Source of the DNA: Treponema sp.
GTDB taxonomy: Bacteria > Spirochaetota > Spirochaetia > Treponematales > Treponemataceae
DNA length: 41,823 nt
Direction: 5' to 3'
Assembly: GCA_024690865.1 (NCBI GenBank)
Contig: JAILON010000157.1
Coordinates: forward strand, 1 to 41,823
Part shown: piece after piece, positions 15,250 through 22,766 of the stretch
Layout: the number at the start of each line of letters is the position of its first letter
Position numbering within the stretch: the stretch's first letter is position 1
Notes under the pieces: model-generated
Databases searched by the model: none
Told to the model about the DNA's origin: nothing
What the model saw: only the letters and a program-made list of their open reading frames with translations
Translations under genes and position numbers: made by a program

Positions 15250-16428
15250 TTACCGGTAAATCGGGCGGACGCTGATGACTCCCTCAATCTTGGAGAGCTG
15301 CTCAATCGTCGCGTCATCGACCTTGCCGTCCACGTCGATCAGGTTGTAGGCGAGGTTCTGCTTGTTCTGGTTGATCATACTGGCGATGTTGTACTTGGCG
15401 TCGCCCAGCACGGACGTGAACTTGGACACCACGCCCGCGACGTTCTGGTTGGAGATGCAGAGCCGTGTGCCGCCTGCCTGTACCGCCCAGTCCATGCGGG
15501 TGCGGGGGAAGTTGACGGAATGCTCGATGTTGCCCGCCTCCAGGAAGTCCCGCAGCTCCTTGACGGCCATGACGGCGCAGTTCTCCTCCGCTTCCGGGGT
15601 GGAAGCGCCCAGGTGGGGCAGGCAGATGACCTTCTCGTTGCCCAGCAGTTCTTCCGCCGCGAAGTCAGTCACCATGCCGGCGACCTTGCCGGACTTGATG
15701 GCCTCAAGCACGTCCTCGTTGTTCACGAGTCCGCCGCGGGCGATGTTGATGATACGAACCCCGTCCTTCATGTTCTTTATCGTCGTCGTGTTGATGAGTC
15801 CCTTCGTGTCCGGGGTCTCGGGGACGTGGACGGTGATGTAGTCGGACTTGGCGAGCAGGGTGTCCAACGTCTCCGCATGCTTGACCTGATGGTTCAGGCT
15901 CCACGCCGCATCAATCGAAAGGTAGGGATCGTAGCCTATGACATCCATTCCAAGCTCGACTGCGATGTTGGCGACCTGTGCTCCGATGGCTCCCAGGCCT
16001 ATGACGCCGAGCGTCTTGCCCTTTATCTCCTGTCCGATGTAGTTCTTCTTGCCCTTCTCGGCGAGGCCGGCAATTTCGGCTCCCTTGCCCTTGAGCGTGT
16101 CAACCCAACGGTTGGCCGAGATTGCGGGGCGGCTTGCGAGCAGGATGGCCAAGACCACCAGTTCCTTGACCGCGTTGGCATTCGCGCCCGGCGTGTTGAA
16201 CACAACGATTCCCTTCTGTCCCAGGTCCTTGACCGGAATGTTGTTGACCCCGGCACCGGCGCGGGCAATCGCCTTCACCGTGTCGTCCAGTTTCATCGAA
16301 AGCATGTCGTGCGAGCGGACGAGGATTGCGTCCGGCTTGACGATTTCGCTCGCTATCTCGTAGTCATCGCGGGGAAAGTTGTCCAGCCCCTTTGCGCTTA
16401 TCCTGTCCAGCGTCTGAATCTTGTACAT
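15250..16428 (-). CDS. serA: D-3-phosphoglycerate dehydrogenase
   Basis: It catalyses the first step of serine synthesis, NAD-linked oxidation of 3-phosphoglycerate. The NAD fold has the dinucleotide motif LGVIGLGAIGAQVANIA. The catalytic Arg is in NIARGGLVNNEDV, followed by Glu, and the His lies in ICLPHLGAST. A C-terminal ACT-like domain (about 320-392, ending in VDGKVDDATIEQLSK) gives a length of 392, typical of the short serine-regulated type. The ATG at 16428 is chosen because AAGGAG lies about 10 bases upstream, inside the serC end. The upstream in-frame ATGs (16437, 16467) are too close to or before that site. It follows serC and Rex, whose NADH sensing fits an NAD-dependent enzyme. 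Confidence 0.93.
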   Translation of the reverse strand: MYKIQTLDRISAKGLDNFPRDDYEIASEIVKPDAILVRSHDMLSMKLDDTVKAIARAGAGVNNIPVKDLGQKGIVVFNTPGANANAVKELVVLAILLASRPAISANRWVDTLKGKGAEIAGLAEKGKKNYIGQEIKGKTLGVIGLGAIGAQVANIAVELGMDVIGYDPYLSIDAAWSLNHQVKHAETLDTLLAKSDYITVHVPETPDTKGLINTTTIKNMKDGVRIINIARGGLVNNEDVLEAIKSGKVAGMVTDFAAEELLGNEKVICLPHLGASTPEAEENCAVMAVKELRDFLEAGNIEHSVNFPRTRMDWAVQAGGTRLCISNQNVAGVVSKFTSVLGDAKYNIASMINQNKQNLAYNLIDVDGKVDDATIEQLSKIEGVISVRPIYR

Positions 16429-16429
16429 C

Positions 16430-17551
16430 TTATGCATTCTCCTTCGCAAACTTTTCCATAAAGGCAATCAGCGCCTTAACGCCGTCAAGCGTCATCGCGT
16501 TGTAAATGGAAGCCCTCATGCCGCCGACCAGCCGGTGCCCCTTCAGGTTCACGAGACCCGCCGCGGTCGCCTCCTTGACGAACTTGTCGTTTATCTCCTT
16601 CTCCTTGGCCTGACTCGCCTCGTCCGTTGCCCCCGTAGAGTATTTGGTCAGGAAGGGGACGTTCATCAGCGAGCGGCTGCCCTTCTGCGCGGTCGCATGG
16701 TAGAAGTCGCTGGAGTCAAGGAAATCATAGAGAAGATTCGCTTTTTCCGTGTTCCTCTTGTACATCCCGGCGGCACCGCCGTTCTTTTCAATCCAGTCCA
16801 GCACCTTGCCGAGGACGTAAATCGTATAGCAGGGCGGGGTGTTGTACATGCTACCCTGCTCCGAGTGGGTCTTGTAGGTGAGCATGGTCGGGGTTCCCGC
16901 CCGGGGGGTGTCAGTAATGAGGTCCTCTCGGATGATGACGAGCGTGACTCCGGCGGGGGCGAGGTTCTTCTGCGCACCGGCGAAGAGCAAGCCGAACTTG
17001 CTCACGTCAAGCTCCTCGGAAAGGACGCAGCTTGAGATGTCGGCGACGAGCGGGATGCTGCCCGTGTCGGGAATGTACTCGTAATGGGTTCCCATTATCG
17101 TGTTGTTGAAGCAGATGTAGGCATAGTCGTAGTCGCCGGAGATTTTGTCTACCTTGGGGATGTAGCTGTAGCCCTTGTCCGCGCTTGAGGCTATGACGTC
17201 CACCTGGACCCCAAGCTTCTTGGCTTCGGCTGCTGCCTTTTTTGCCCAGACGCCGGTCTCGATGTAGGCGGCCTTGCCCGTGTGGATGCCGAGGTTCTCG
17301 GCGACCATGGCGAACTGCGTGCTGCCGCCGCCCTGCAGGAAGAGGACCTTGTAGTTGTCCGGCACCTTCATCAGCTTCCTGACCTGGACTTCGGCATGTT
17401 CGATGATGGGCTTGTAGGCGGACGAGCGGTGGCTCATCTCCATGACCGACTGCCCGGTTCCCGCGTAGTCAAGCATCTCTGCCGCGCACTCTTTCAATAC
17501 TTCTTCCGGAAGGCAAGAAGGTCCTGCTGAAAAATTGTACACTCTGCTCAT
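16430..17551 (-). CDS. serC: Phosphoserine aminotransferase
   Basis: This PLP-dependent class-V aminotransferase converts 3-phosphohydroxypyruvate to phosphoserine, the second step of serine synthesis. It has 373 residues. Visible motifs are NFSAGPSCLPEEVL at the N-terminus, LQGGGSTQFAM in the PLP-phosphate region, and the PLP lysine in FAGAQKNLAPAG. The C-terminal HRLVGGMRASIYNAM is typical of SerC. Its ATG is one base after the rex stop, and its TAA lies two bases from the serA ATG, so translation is probably coupled. No serB is seen in the window. Confidence 0.94.
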   Translation of the reverse strand: MSRVYNFSAGPSCLPEEVLKECAAEMLDYAGTGQSVMEMSHRSSAYKPIIEHAEVQVRKLMKVPDNYKVLFLQGGGSTQFAMVAENLGIHTGKAAYIETGVWAKKAAAEAKKLGVQVDVIASSADKGYSYIPKVDKISGDYDYAYICFNNTIMGTHYEYIPDTGSIPLVADISSCVLSEELDVSKFGLLFAGAQKNLAPAGVTLVIIREDLITDTPRAGTPTMLTYKTHSEQGSMYNTPPCYTIYVLGKVLDWIEKNGGAAGMYKRNTEKANLLYDFLDSSDFYHATAQKGSRSLMNVPFLTKYSTGATDEASQAKEKEINDKFVKEATAAGLVNLKGHRLVGGMRASIYNAMTLDGVKALIAFMEKFAKENA

Positions 17552-17552
17552 A

Positions 17553-18209
17553 TCAAGCCCCTTTCTCTTTTCGTTCTATATTCTCGTCCGCCGACATTGC
17601 CGAAAGGTTTTCCAGCGATGTCAAAAGCGAGACGTTCTCCACTTTCGTTCCCGGCGGTACCGTCAGCACGCAGGGCGTGTAGTTGACGATTCCCTTTATG
17701 CCGCAGGCCGCCAGGCGGGATGCTATGCTGTGCGCCTCACTTGGCTCCACGGTCAGTATCGCGTAGCGAATGTTCTCTTCCTTTATAACCTGCTCCAGCA
17801 TCGTCGTCGGGTGCAGGGGGAAAATGGACCTGAGGATCTCCGTGCGGTTCACGCTGGAGTCGAAGCCCGCGACAATCTTGAAGGGAGACTCGTACAGCTC
17901 CCGATTGTCCAGCAGGGCCTGCCCCATCCGTCCCAGTCCGACGATGCAGCAGGCATGCGGGCGGACGGGCTGCAAGTCCAGAAGGTGGCCCAAGGCATCC
18001 TTCAGCTCGCCCACCTTGTAGCCGTTGCTCGCCCCAAAATTGAGCTCCAGCAGGGAGATGTCGCGCCTGACGACCGCAGCCGACCAGCCGGTCAGCTCCT
18101 GGATCTTCTGTGAGGTTATGTTCTTCTCCGTAAACTCAGAAAGCAGCCGTTCCAAAAGGACCAGCCGCCTCATCGATGGTTCGGGAATCGCCTTCATTTT
18201 TCCTCGCAT
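17553..18209 (-). CDS. rex: Redox-sensing repressor Rex
   Basis: Rex binds DNA when NADH/NAD+ is low and releases it when NADH binds. The 218-residue protein has an N-terminal winged helix (about 12-75, SQKIQELTGWSAAVVRRDIS) and a Rossmann domain with CCIVGLGRMGQALLDN near residue 90. The C-terminal helix reads ENVSLLTSLENLSAMS. The start could be ATG 18209 or ATG 18197; a GAGGA lies between them and favours neither clearly. A near-perfect Rex operator sits 11 bases upstream, so autoregulation is likely. The gene heads rex-serC-serA, an uncommon target for a repressor usually tied to fermentation and respiration. Confidence 0.9.
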   Translation of the reverse strand: MRGKMKAIPEPSMRRLVLLERLLSEFTEKNITSQKIQELTGWSAAVVRRDISLLELNFGASNGYKVGELKDALGHLLDLQPVRPHACCIVGLGRMGQALLDNRELYESPFKIVAGFDSSVNRTEILRSIFPLHPTTMLEQVIKEENIRYAILTVEPSEAHSIASRLAACGIKGIVNYTPCVLTVPPGTKVENVSLLTSLENLSAMSADENIERKEKGA

Positions 18210-18219
18210 GACGTTTTTT

Positions 18220-18237
18220 TTGTGAAATATATCACGT
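18220..18237. promoter_or_regulatory. Rex operator
   Basis: TTGTGAAATATATCACG (18220-18236) matches the family consensus TTGTGA-N6-TCACAA except at the right edge. It contains a possible -10 TATATT on the minus strand and lies 11 bases from the rex ATG, so Rex binding would block rex-serC-serA. Two further TTGTGA half-sites occur at 18346 and 18368, without a proper right arm. Confidence 0.75.
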
Positions 18238-18419
18238 TAAAAACACAGCTCTGCGAACGATTCTATATTCAAAAGCAGTTTTAGTCAAAGGCAAAAGATG
18301 GCAAAAAGGGGGAATTTCTGACGAATTTGGGCTGGAAAAAGCGATTTGTGAGGGATTTTACCGATTCTTGTGAAAAATATTGCAGTAAAAACCCGCCCGC
18401 CATGTATGCCACGCAAGTT

Positions 18420-18719
18420 TCACGGTTGATGCCGTGCGAATTGCATTGCAGCCAGGATTGCTGAAGCTGTGGCAAGGGAGATGAATACTGCTGCAACGGC
18501 TCCATATACGATGGCCCTGATGGTATCCCGTTTTCGTATGTTTCGTATGAATCCATGGATTGTGATGAGGAAGAGGACGGCAAAAAAGAAAGCCATGGCT
18601 ATGCATGGCCAAAGACAGTTGCTGGAGATAAAGATCGAAGTCGGGCCGTCGGCACCACCGATAATCCCGATTGAAGTATCCTGCTTTCCCAGTGTCATGG
18701 CGTGATTGCTACGGTTCAT
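18420..18719 (-). CDS. Membrane microprotein with OadB signature GIIGGADGPT
   Basis: This 99-residue protein contains SIGIIGGADGPTSIF at residues 16-30. That is the signature of the beta subunit of sodium-pumping oxaloacetate/glutaconyl-CoA/methylmalonyl-CoA decarboxylases. Everything else is short: two predicted helices (about 36-58 and 69-92) joined by a basic loop. A normal OadB has around 370 residues or more, so this is not a working pump by itself. No oadA or oadC is nearby. No clear Shine-Dalgarno sequence precedes ATG 18719 or the second ATG at 18698. It lies downstream of argG in the same direction, separated by a long hairpin. It could be a remnant or an independent small protein; function unknown. 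Confidence 0.55.
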   Translation of the reverse strand: MNRSNHAMTLGKQDTSIGIIGGADGPTSIFISSNCLWPCIAMAFFFAVLFLITIHGFIRNIRKRDTIRAIVYGAVAAVFISLATASAILAAMQFARHQP

Positions 18720-18753
18720 GTGGCTTTTTTACAGAAGATTTCCACGTTGGGGA

Positions 18754-18806
18754 GGTAGCTTCAAGAAGTCCCTGTGACTTTGCCGCAAGGGACTTTTGAA
18801 ACTACC
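18754..18806. repeat. Long imperfect hairpin between argG and the microprotein
   Basis: The left arm (18754-18773) and right arm (18788-18806) pair over 18 bp with one mismatch and one bulge, around a 14-nt loop. The inner arms AAGTCCCT/AGGGACTT and outer arms GGTAG/CTACC are perfect. No T tract follows on the minus strand, so it is not a standard terminator of argG. It may be an attenuator, an mRNA stabiliser or a small mobile repeat. Confidence 0.6.
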
Positions 18807-18847
18807 CCGTCCTTTGTGTTTCAATCCGTGTGGTGTTTTTTAATCTT

Positions 18848-20110
18848 TTACTCCGTCGGGCGCTTCTTGAGCGAGGCGCTGTCGATGACGGCCTGGCCCT
18901 TGCCGACCTTCTGCTCCATCATGGCGCGTACCTTGAGGGGCAGGCCGAAGAGGGTGATGAAGCCGTCAGCGTCCTTGTGGTCGTAGAGGTCGCCGGTCGC
19001 GAAGCTCGCGATGCTCTCGTTGTAGAGGCTGTAGGGCGAGCCGCTGCCCGCGCCACGCATCGTGCCCTTGTAGAGCTTGAGCTTGACCCAGCCGGTGACG
19101 TTCTCCTCAACCTTGTCCATGAAGGCCATGATGCCTTCCATGAGTCCGGTGAACCATTTGCCGTCGTAGATCAGCTCGGCCTCGCGCAGGGCGACGTTCT
19201 GCTTGAAGTGGTAGGTGTCCCTGTCCAGGCACAGGTGGTCAAGCTGCTCGTGGGCGTACATCAGTATTGTTCCGCCGGGAGTCTCGTAGATGCCGCGGCT
19301 CTTCATGCCGACGACGCGGTTTTCCACCAGGTCAACGATGCCGATTCCGTTTCGACCACCGATTTTGTTCAGTTCTTCCATAATCGCAAGCGGGGACATC
19401 TTCTTGCCGTTGACGGAAACGGCCTCGCCCTTCTCGAATTCGACCGTGACGTACTCGCCGTCCCCGGCTTCCTCGGGCAGCTTGGTTTCCTTGAGCATGT
19501 TGGCAAAGAGGCCTTCTTTCTCGGTCTCTTCCAGCTCAAGTCCCTCGTGGCTGATGTGCCAGATGTTCTCATCGCAGGAGTAGGAGTTTGCCTTTTTCAT
19601 CGGGGCCTCGATGCCCCTGTCCTCCAGGTACTTCATCTCGGCTTCGCGGCTGTCAAGGTTCCACTTGGAATCGCGCCAGGCGGCGATGACCTTGAGGTCG
19701 GGCGCAAAGGCCTTTATCGCAAGCTCGAAGCGCACCTGGTCGTTGCCCTTTCCGGTCGCTCCGTGGCAGATGGCGACGGCTTTTTCCTGCCGCGCGTACT
19801 CGACCAGGATCTTGCCGATGAGCGGGCGGGCGGTGGAGGTTCCCAAGAGGTACTCGTCCTCGTAGACGCATCCGCCTTTGACCGCCGGCCAGATGTACTC
19901 CTTGCAGTATTCCTCGCGGGCATCCACGACGTAGCATGCCGCCGCTCCCGTCTTGAGTGCGCGCTCCTTTATCTTGGGCCAATCGTCGCCCTGTCCCAGA
20001 TCGATGCAGACGGCAACGACGTCGTAGTCGTAGTTCTCCTTGAGCCAAGGGATGATGACCGTCGTATCCAAACCGCCGGAATATGCCAGAATGACTTTAT
20101 CCTTTGCCAT
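18848..20110 (-). CDS. argG: Argininosuccinate synthase
   Basis: It joins citrulline and aspartate with ATP to make argininosuccinate, the penultimate step of arginine synthesis. The 420-residue cytoplasmic protein begins KVILAYSGGLDTTVIIPWL, the ATP pyrophosphatase P-loop (SGGLDT). It continues with CIDLGQGDD, GTSTARPLI, CHGATGKGNDQVRFE and EMKYLEDRGIE, all conserved in the family. ATG 20110 is chosen over 20152 because GAGG lies 7 bases before it and the product then starts just before the first strand. argH and other arginine genes are not in the window. The neighbours suggest single-gene transcription, possibly with the downstream microprotein. Confidence 0.95.
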   Translation of the reverse strand: MAKDKVILAYSGGLDTTVIIPWLKENYDYDVVAVCIDLGQGDDWPKIKERALKTGAAACYVVDAREEYCKEYIWPAVKGGCVYEDEYLLGTSTARPLIGKILVEYARQEKAVAICHGATGKGNDQVRFELAIKAFAPDLKVIAAWRDSKWNLDSREAEMKYLEDRGIEAPMKKANSYSCDENIWHISHEGLELEETEKEGLFANMLKETKLPEEAGDGEYVTVEFEKGEAVSVNGKKMSPLAIMEELNKIGGRNGIGIVDLVENRVVGMKSRGIYETPGGTILMYAHEQLDHLCLDRDTYHFKQNVALREAELIYDGKWFTGLMEGIMAFMDKVEENVTGWVKLKLYKGTMRGAGSGSPYSLYNESIASFATGDLYDHKDADGFITLFGLPLKVRAMMEQKVGKGQAVIDSASLKKRPTE

Positions 20111-20143
20111 ACAGTACCTCAGAAAGTGAAAGTTTATGCAGGT

Positions 20144-20172
20144 ACAGTACATCTTTTTTCATATTTATGCAA
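20144..20172 (-). promoter_or_regulatory. Promoter of argG
   Basis: On the minus strand TTGCAT (20172-20167), 17 bases, then TACTGT (20149-20144). The imperfect palindrome TTCATATTTATGCAA (20158-20172) covers the -35 and could be an ArgR-type operator. That identity is a guess. Confidence 0.45.
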
Positions 20173-20299
20173 GATGTTTGGGCTGCCTTTCTTCTGGGCG
20201 GCATGGTTCCCGTCGTCATCCGCTTGAAGGGCTCTTCGCCCGTCGAATACCGTATGTCGCAGGGGCAGGGGAGAAGCCCCGAAATTTGAGCCGGGTATA

Positions 20300-20328
20300 T
20301 TGCATAATATCGTAAAAAAGTACATAAT
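20300..20328 (+). promoter_or_regulatory. Leaderless promoter of the SulP gene
   Basis: TTGCAT (20300-20305), 17 bases, then CATAAT (20323-20328). The ATG at 20337 is only 8 bases past the -10, and no ribosome site is visible, so the mRNA should start at or beside the initiation codon. Confidence 0.5.
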
Positions 20329-20336
20329 TTTCTATC

Positions 20337-22052
20337 ATGTTCAAACCGCAGCTTATTACTTCTTTGAAAGGATACAACGGAAAGACCTTTGTATCCGACC
20401 TTATTGCGGGTCTTATCGTCGGCATTGTCGCGCTTCCGCTGGCAATAGCCTTTGCCATCGCCTCCGGCGTGAATCCGGCGGCAGGACTGTTCACTGCGAT
20501 TATCGCAGGCTTCTGCATTTCTGCGTTCGGCGGTTCCACCGTCCAGATTGGCGGCCCCACGGGGGCATTTGCGGTCATCGTGTATGGTGTCGTCGCCCAG
20601 TTCGGCTTGTCCGGGCTTGCAACGGCAACGGTCATGGCCGGAATCCTGCTGATTCTGCTCGGTGCGTTCAAGATGGGCGGGCTGGTGAAGTTTATTCCAT
20701 ATACCATCGTCACGGGCTTTACTGCCGGGATTGCGGTCACCATTGCGGCCGGGCAGCTTGGAGATTTTTTCGGGCTGTCCCCGGATTTTTCCGTCCCCAT
20801 GCGCATTCTGGGTGAGGAATACACGAAGATGCCGGGCGATTTCCTGCCCAAAATCATCGTCTACATCAAGTCAGCTTCCACCATCAATGTCTATTCATTT
20901 GTCATGGCGGCTGTCTGCCTTGTGTTCATTTTTACCTGGTCAAAGTTCATCAGGAAAATTCCCGGAAGCTTTGTCGTCTTGATTCTCGCGACCGTCACCG
21001 CAATCCTGCTCGACAAATTCTTCGGTCTCAAGACGGACACTATCGGAAGCTTTGCCGACGGCAGTCCCCATTTTGCGATACCGGATACGCTTCCCAAACC
21101 CCAGCTTCCGGACTTCTCGCTCGGCACAATCCGGCATCTCTTTCCCACGGCAGTGTCCATCGCGGTGCTTGCCGCAATCGAATCGCTCTTGAGCGCCGTC
21201 GTTGCCGACGGTATGACGGGCGCAAAGCATGATTCAAATACCGAGCTCATCGGGCAGGGGATTGCGAACATCGTGTCGCCGCTTTTCGGGGGCATCCCGG
21301 CTACCGGAGCGATTGCGCGGACGGCGACGAACATCAAGAACGGCGGCAAGACGCCGGTTGCCGGGATTGTCCATGCCCTGACGCTGCTTCTTATTCTGCT
21401 GTTCTTCGGAAAGTATGCCGCCTACATCCCGATGGCGGCCCTTGCGGCGGTGCTGATCAACGTCGCGTGGAACATGGCGGGCTTCCCTGCAATCCGTTCC
21501 CTCATCAAGGGCCAGAAGTCGGACACGGCGGTCTTTGCCGTCACCTTCCTCATAACGGTGTTCGTTGACCTGACGATGGCGATTGAAGTGGGGCTGGGGC
21601 TGGCGGCATTCTTCTTCATCAAGAAGATGATAGACCTGTCCGAAGTGCAGAACGAGCGGGAGGCACTGATTTCCGGCCTCCATGCCGCGGACATGCCGGA
21701 GGAAAAGCTCGACTTGCCGAAGGGGGCTATGGTCTATGAGATTGAAGGTCCGCTCTTTTTCGGCACGGTGCGCAAGTTCGAGGTCGCCGTGGAAAAGGCT
21801 GGACTTGATTACAAGGTGCTCATCCTGCGAATGCGGAACACCATCTACCTTGATGCCGGCGGCATCCGGGCTCTGGAGCAGGCAAAGGCTGCCTGCGACC
21901 GCAAGGGAATAACCATCGTCATTTCCGGCATCCACACCCAGCCCTATCTACTGCTGGAAAAAACCGGCATGGCGGACAAACTGGGGCGGGAGAACATTTA
22001 CGACCACATCTCCGGCGCCCTTGAGCGTGCCCGCGCGCTTTTGGGTAGCTGA
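20337..22052 (+). CDS. SulP-family anion transporter with STAS domain
   Basis: This 571-residue inner-membrane protein is a SulP-type sulfate, bicarbonate or dicarboxylate transporter. The core starts with DLIAGLIVGIVALPLAIAFAIASG, the SulP signature with the pseudo-repeat helices, and has roughly 12 hydrophobic segments to about residue 420. A cytoplasmic STAS domain occupies about 440-565 (AMVYEIEGPLFFGTVRKFE and YLDAGGIRALEQAK). The substrate cannot be read from the sequence; no sulfate-assimilation or carbonic anhydrase gene is adjacent. It stands alone with its own leaderless-type promoter. A repeat-rich 158-base tail separates it from convergent hsp20. Confidence 0.88.
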   Translation: MFKPQLITSLKGYNGKTFVSDLIAGLIVGIVALPLAIAFAIASGVNPAAGLFTAIIAGFCISAFGGSTVQIGGPTGAFAVIVYGVVAQFGLSGLATATVMAGILLILLGAFKMGGLVKFIPYTIVTGFTAGIAVTIAAGQLGDFFGLSPDFSVPMRILGEEYTKMPGDFLPKIIVYIKSASTINVYSFVMAAVCLVFIFTWSKFIRKIPGSFVVLILATVTAILLDKFFGLKTDTIGSFADGSPHFAIPDTLPKPQLPDFSLGTIRHLFPTAVSIAVLAAIESLLSAVVADGMTGAKHDSNTELIGQGIANIVSPLFGGIPATGAIARTATNIKNGGKTPVAGIVHALTLLLILLFFGKYAAYIPMAALAAVLINVAWNMAGFPAIRSLIKGQKSDTAVFAVTFLITVFVDLTMAIEVGLGLAAFFFIKKMIDLSEVQNEREALISGLHAADMPEEKLDLPKGAMVYEIEGPLFFGTVRKFEVAVEKAGLDYKVLILRMRNTIYLDAGGIRALEQAKAACDRKGITIVISGIHTQPYLLLEKTGMADKLGRENIYDHISGALERARALLGS

Positions 22053-22151
22053 AAAGCGGGTCGTACCCCAGGCAGCCGAAGCCCGCAGACGGCAATGCGT
22101 GAACCGGCGGGCTGCCGCTTCTGTCAAGGCGGGCTGCCGCGGACCGGCAGG

Positions 22152-22223
22152 CTGCCTTACGCAGCCTGTCAGCCCTATGCAACCTGTCTGCCTTACGCAG
22201 CGTGTCTGCCTTACGCAGCGGTA
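22152..22223. repeat. 18-bp tandem repeat over the hsp20 stop codon
   Basis: There are four units of 18 bp: 22152-22169, 22170-22187, 22188-22205 and 22206-22223. The third reads CTGCCTTACGCAGCGTGT. The last unit contains the final hsp20 codons and the stop (TTA on this strand, 22211-22213). The array therefore looks like tandem duplication of the gene's end into the 3' untranslated region. Degenerate GGCGGGCTGCCGC pieces precede it from about 22110. Confidence 0.8.
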
Positions 22224-22642
22224 ATGGCAATCTTCTTTGGCGCGGGGGCCGAGGTACGCGGCATGGTCAGGGCGAGGATGCCGTTCTTGAAGGTCGCGCT
22301 TATCTTGCTGCCGTCAACGTCGTCGGGCAGGGTAAAGCTGCGGCTAAAGCTCATCATCCGCCGCTCGCGAATCAGGTACTTGCCCTCGCTGTTCTTGTCG
22401 TCCTTGTCATTCTTTTTCTCCGCGTTCTCCGTGTGGACGGAGGAAATCTTGAGGACGTTGTGGTCCAGCTCCACGTTCACGTCGTGCTCGTCCATTCCAG
22501 GCAGGTCCATGTACATATCGTAGGAATCCTTTGTCTCCTTCACGTCAACCTTGGGAAGGCTGGTCGTGCGGGTGAAGGTGAAGTCCGGCATGGCCGGAAG
22601 CACGTCGTCGAAGAAGTTGTTGAAAAGTGAAAGTTCGTTCAT
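22211..22642 (-). CDS. Small heat-shock protein Hsp20 (IbpA-like)
   Basis: This is an ATP-independent holdase of 143 residues that binds unfolding proteins in large oligomers. The alpha-crystallin domain spans about 35-135 (DSYDMYMDLPGMDEHDVNVEL near its start, SFSRSFTLPDDVDGSKISATFKNGIL near its end). The A-x-x-x-N-G-I/V-L motif is present, and a C-terminal I-x-I tail (KKIAITAA) is suitable for oligomer contacts. GGAGG lies 7 bases before the ATG. It has a sigma54-like promoter and a hairpin at the predicted 5' end of the mRNA, with no CIRCE element. Its stop codon is embedded in an 18-bp tandem repeat. Confidence 0.92.
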   Translation of the reverse strand: MNELSLFNNFFDDVLPAMPDFTFTRTTSLPKVDVKETKDSYDMYMDLPGMDEHDVNVELDHNVLKISSVHTENAEKKNDKDDKNSEGKYLIRERRMMSFSRSFTLPDDVDGSKISATFKNGILALTMPRTSAPAPKKIAITAA

Positions 22643-22673
22643 ATCATACCTCCAAAGTTTGTTGTAAGTGTGT

Positions 22674-22689
22674 CAGGCTTTTTTGCCTG
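22674..22689 (-). other. Hairpin at the predicted 5' end of hsp20 mRNA
   Basis: CAGGC-N6-GCCTG with an all-A loop in the mRNA. It begins within about two bases of the start site predicted from the sigma54-like promoter (near 22691) and could protect the 5' end. Confidence 0.45.
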
Positions 22690-22700
22690 CACTATCTATG

Positions 22701-22717
22701 TAGCACGTTCCGTGCCA
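22701..22717 (-). promoter_or_regulatory. Sigma54-like promoter / palindrome upstream of hsp20
   Basis: On the minus strand TGGCACGGAACGTGCTA has GG and GC exactly 10 bases apart and matches TGGCACG-N4-TTGC in all but one conserved base. The same bases form a perfect GCACG-TTC-CGTGC palindrome on the plus strand, so a repressor operator is the alternative reading. Confidence 0.5.
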
Positions 22718-22766
22718 AAATTGGAAAAAATGAAAAAAATGTCTTCACCCGCTGAAGCACACTCAT

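Noticed and set aside
14908..16461. 517-residue open frame on the plus strand
   Set aside because: It runs antisense through oppF and serA; the open frame is a by-product of GC-rich codon use.
18808..18835. ATTGAAAC on the minus strand, resembling the 3' end of a CRISPR repeat
   Set aside because: It is a single occurrence with no repeated units or spacers around it.
20111..20149. GTACCT/AGGTAC stem that could hide the argG ribosome site
   Set aside because: The left arm lies upstream of the predicted transcription start, so it would not be in the mRNA.
18830..20227. 465-residue open frame on the plus strand
   Set aside because: It is fully antisense to argG, whose motifs are unambiguous.
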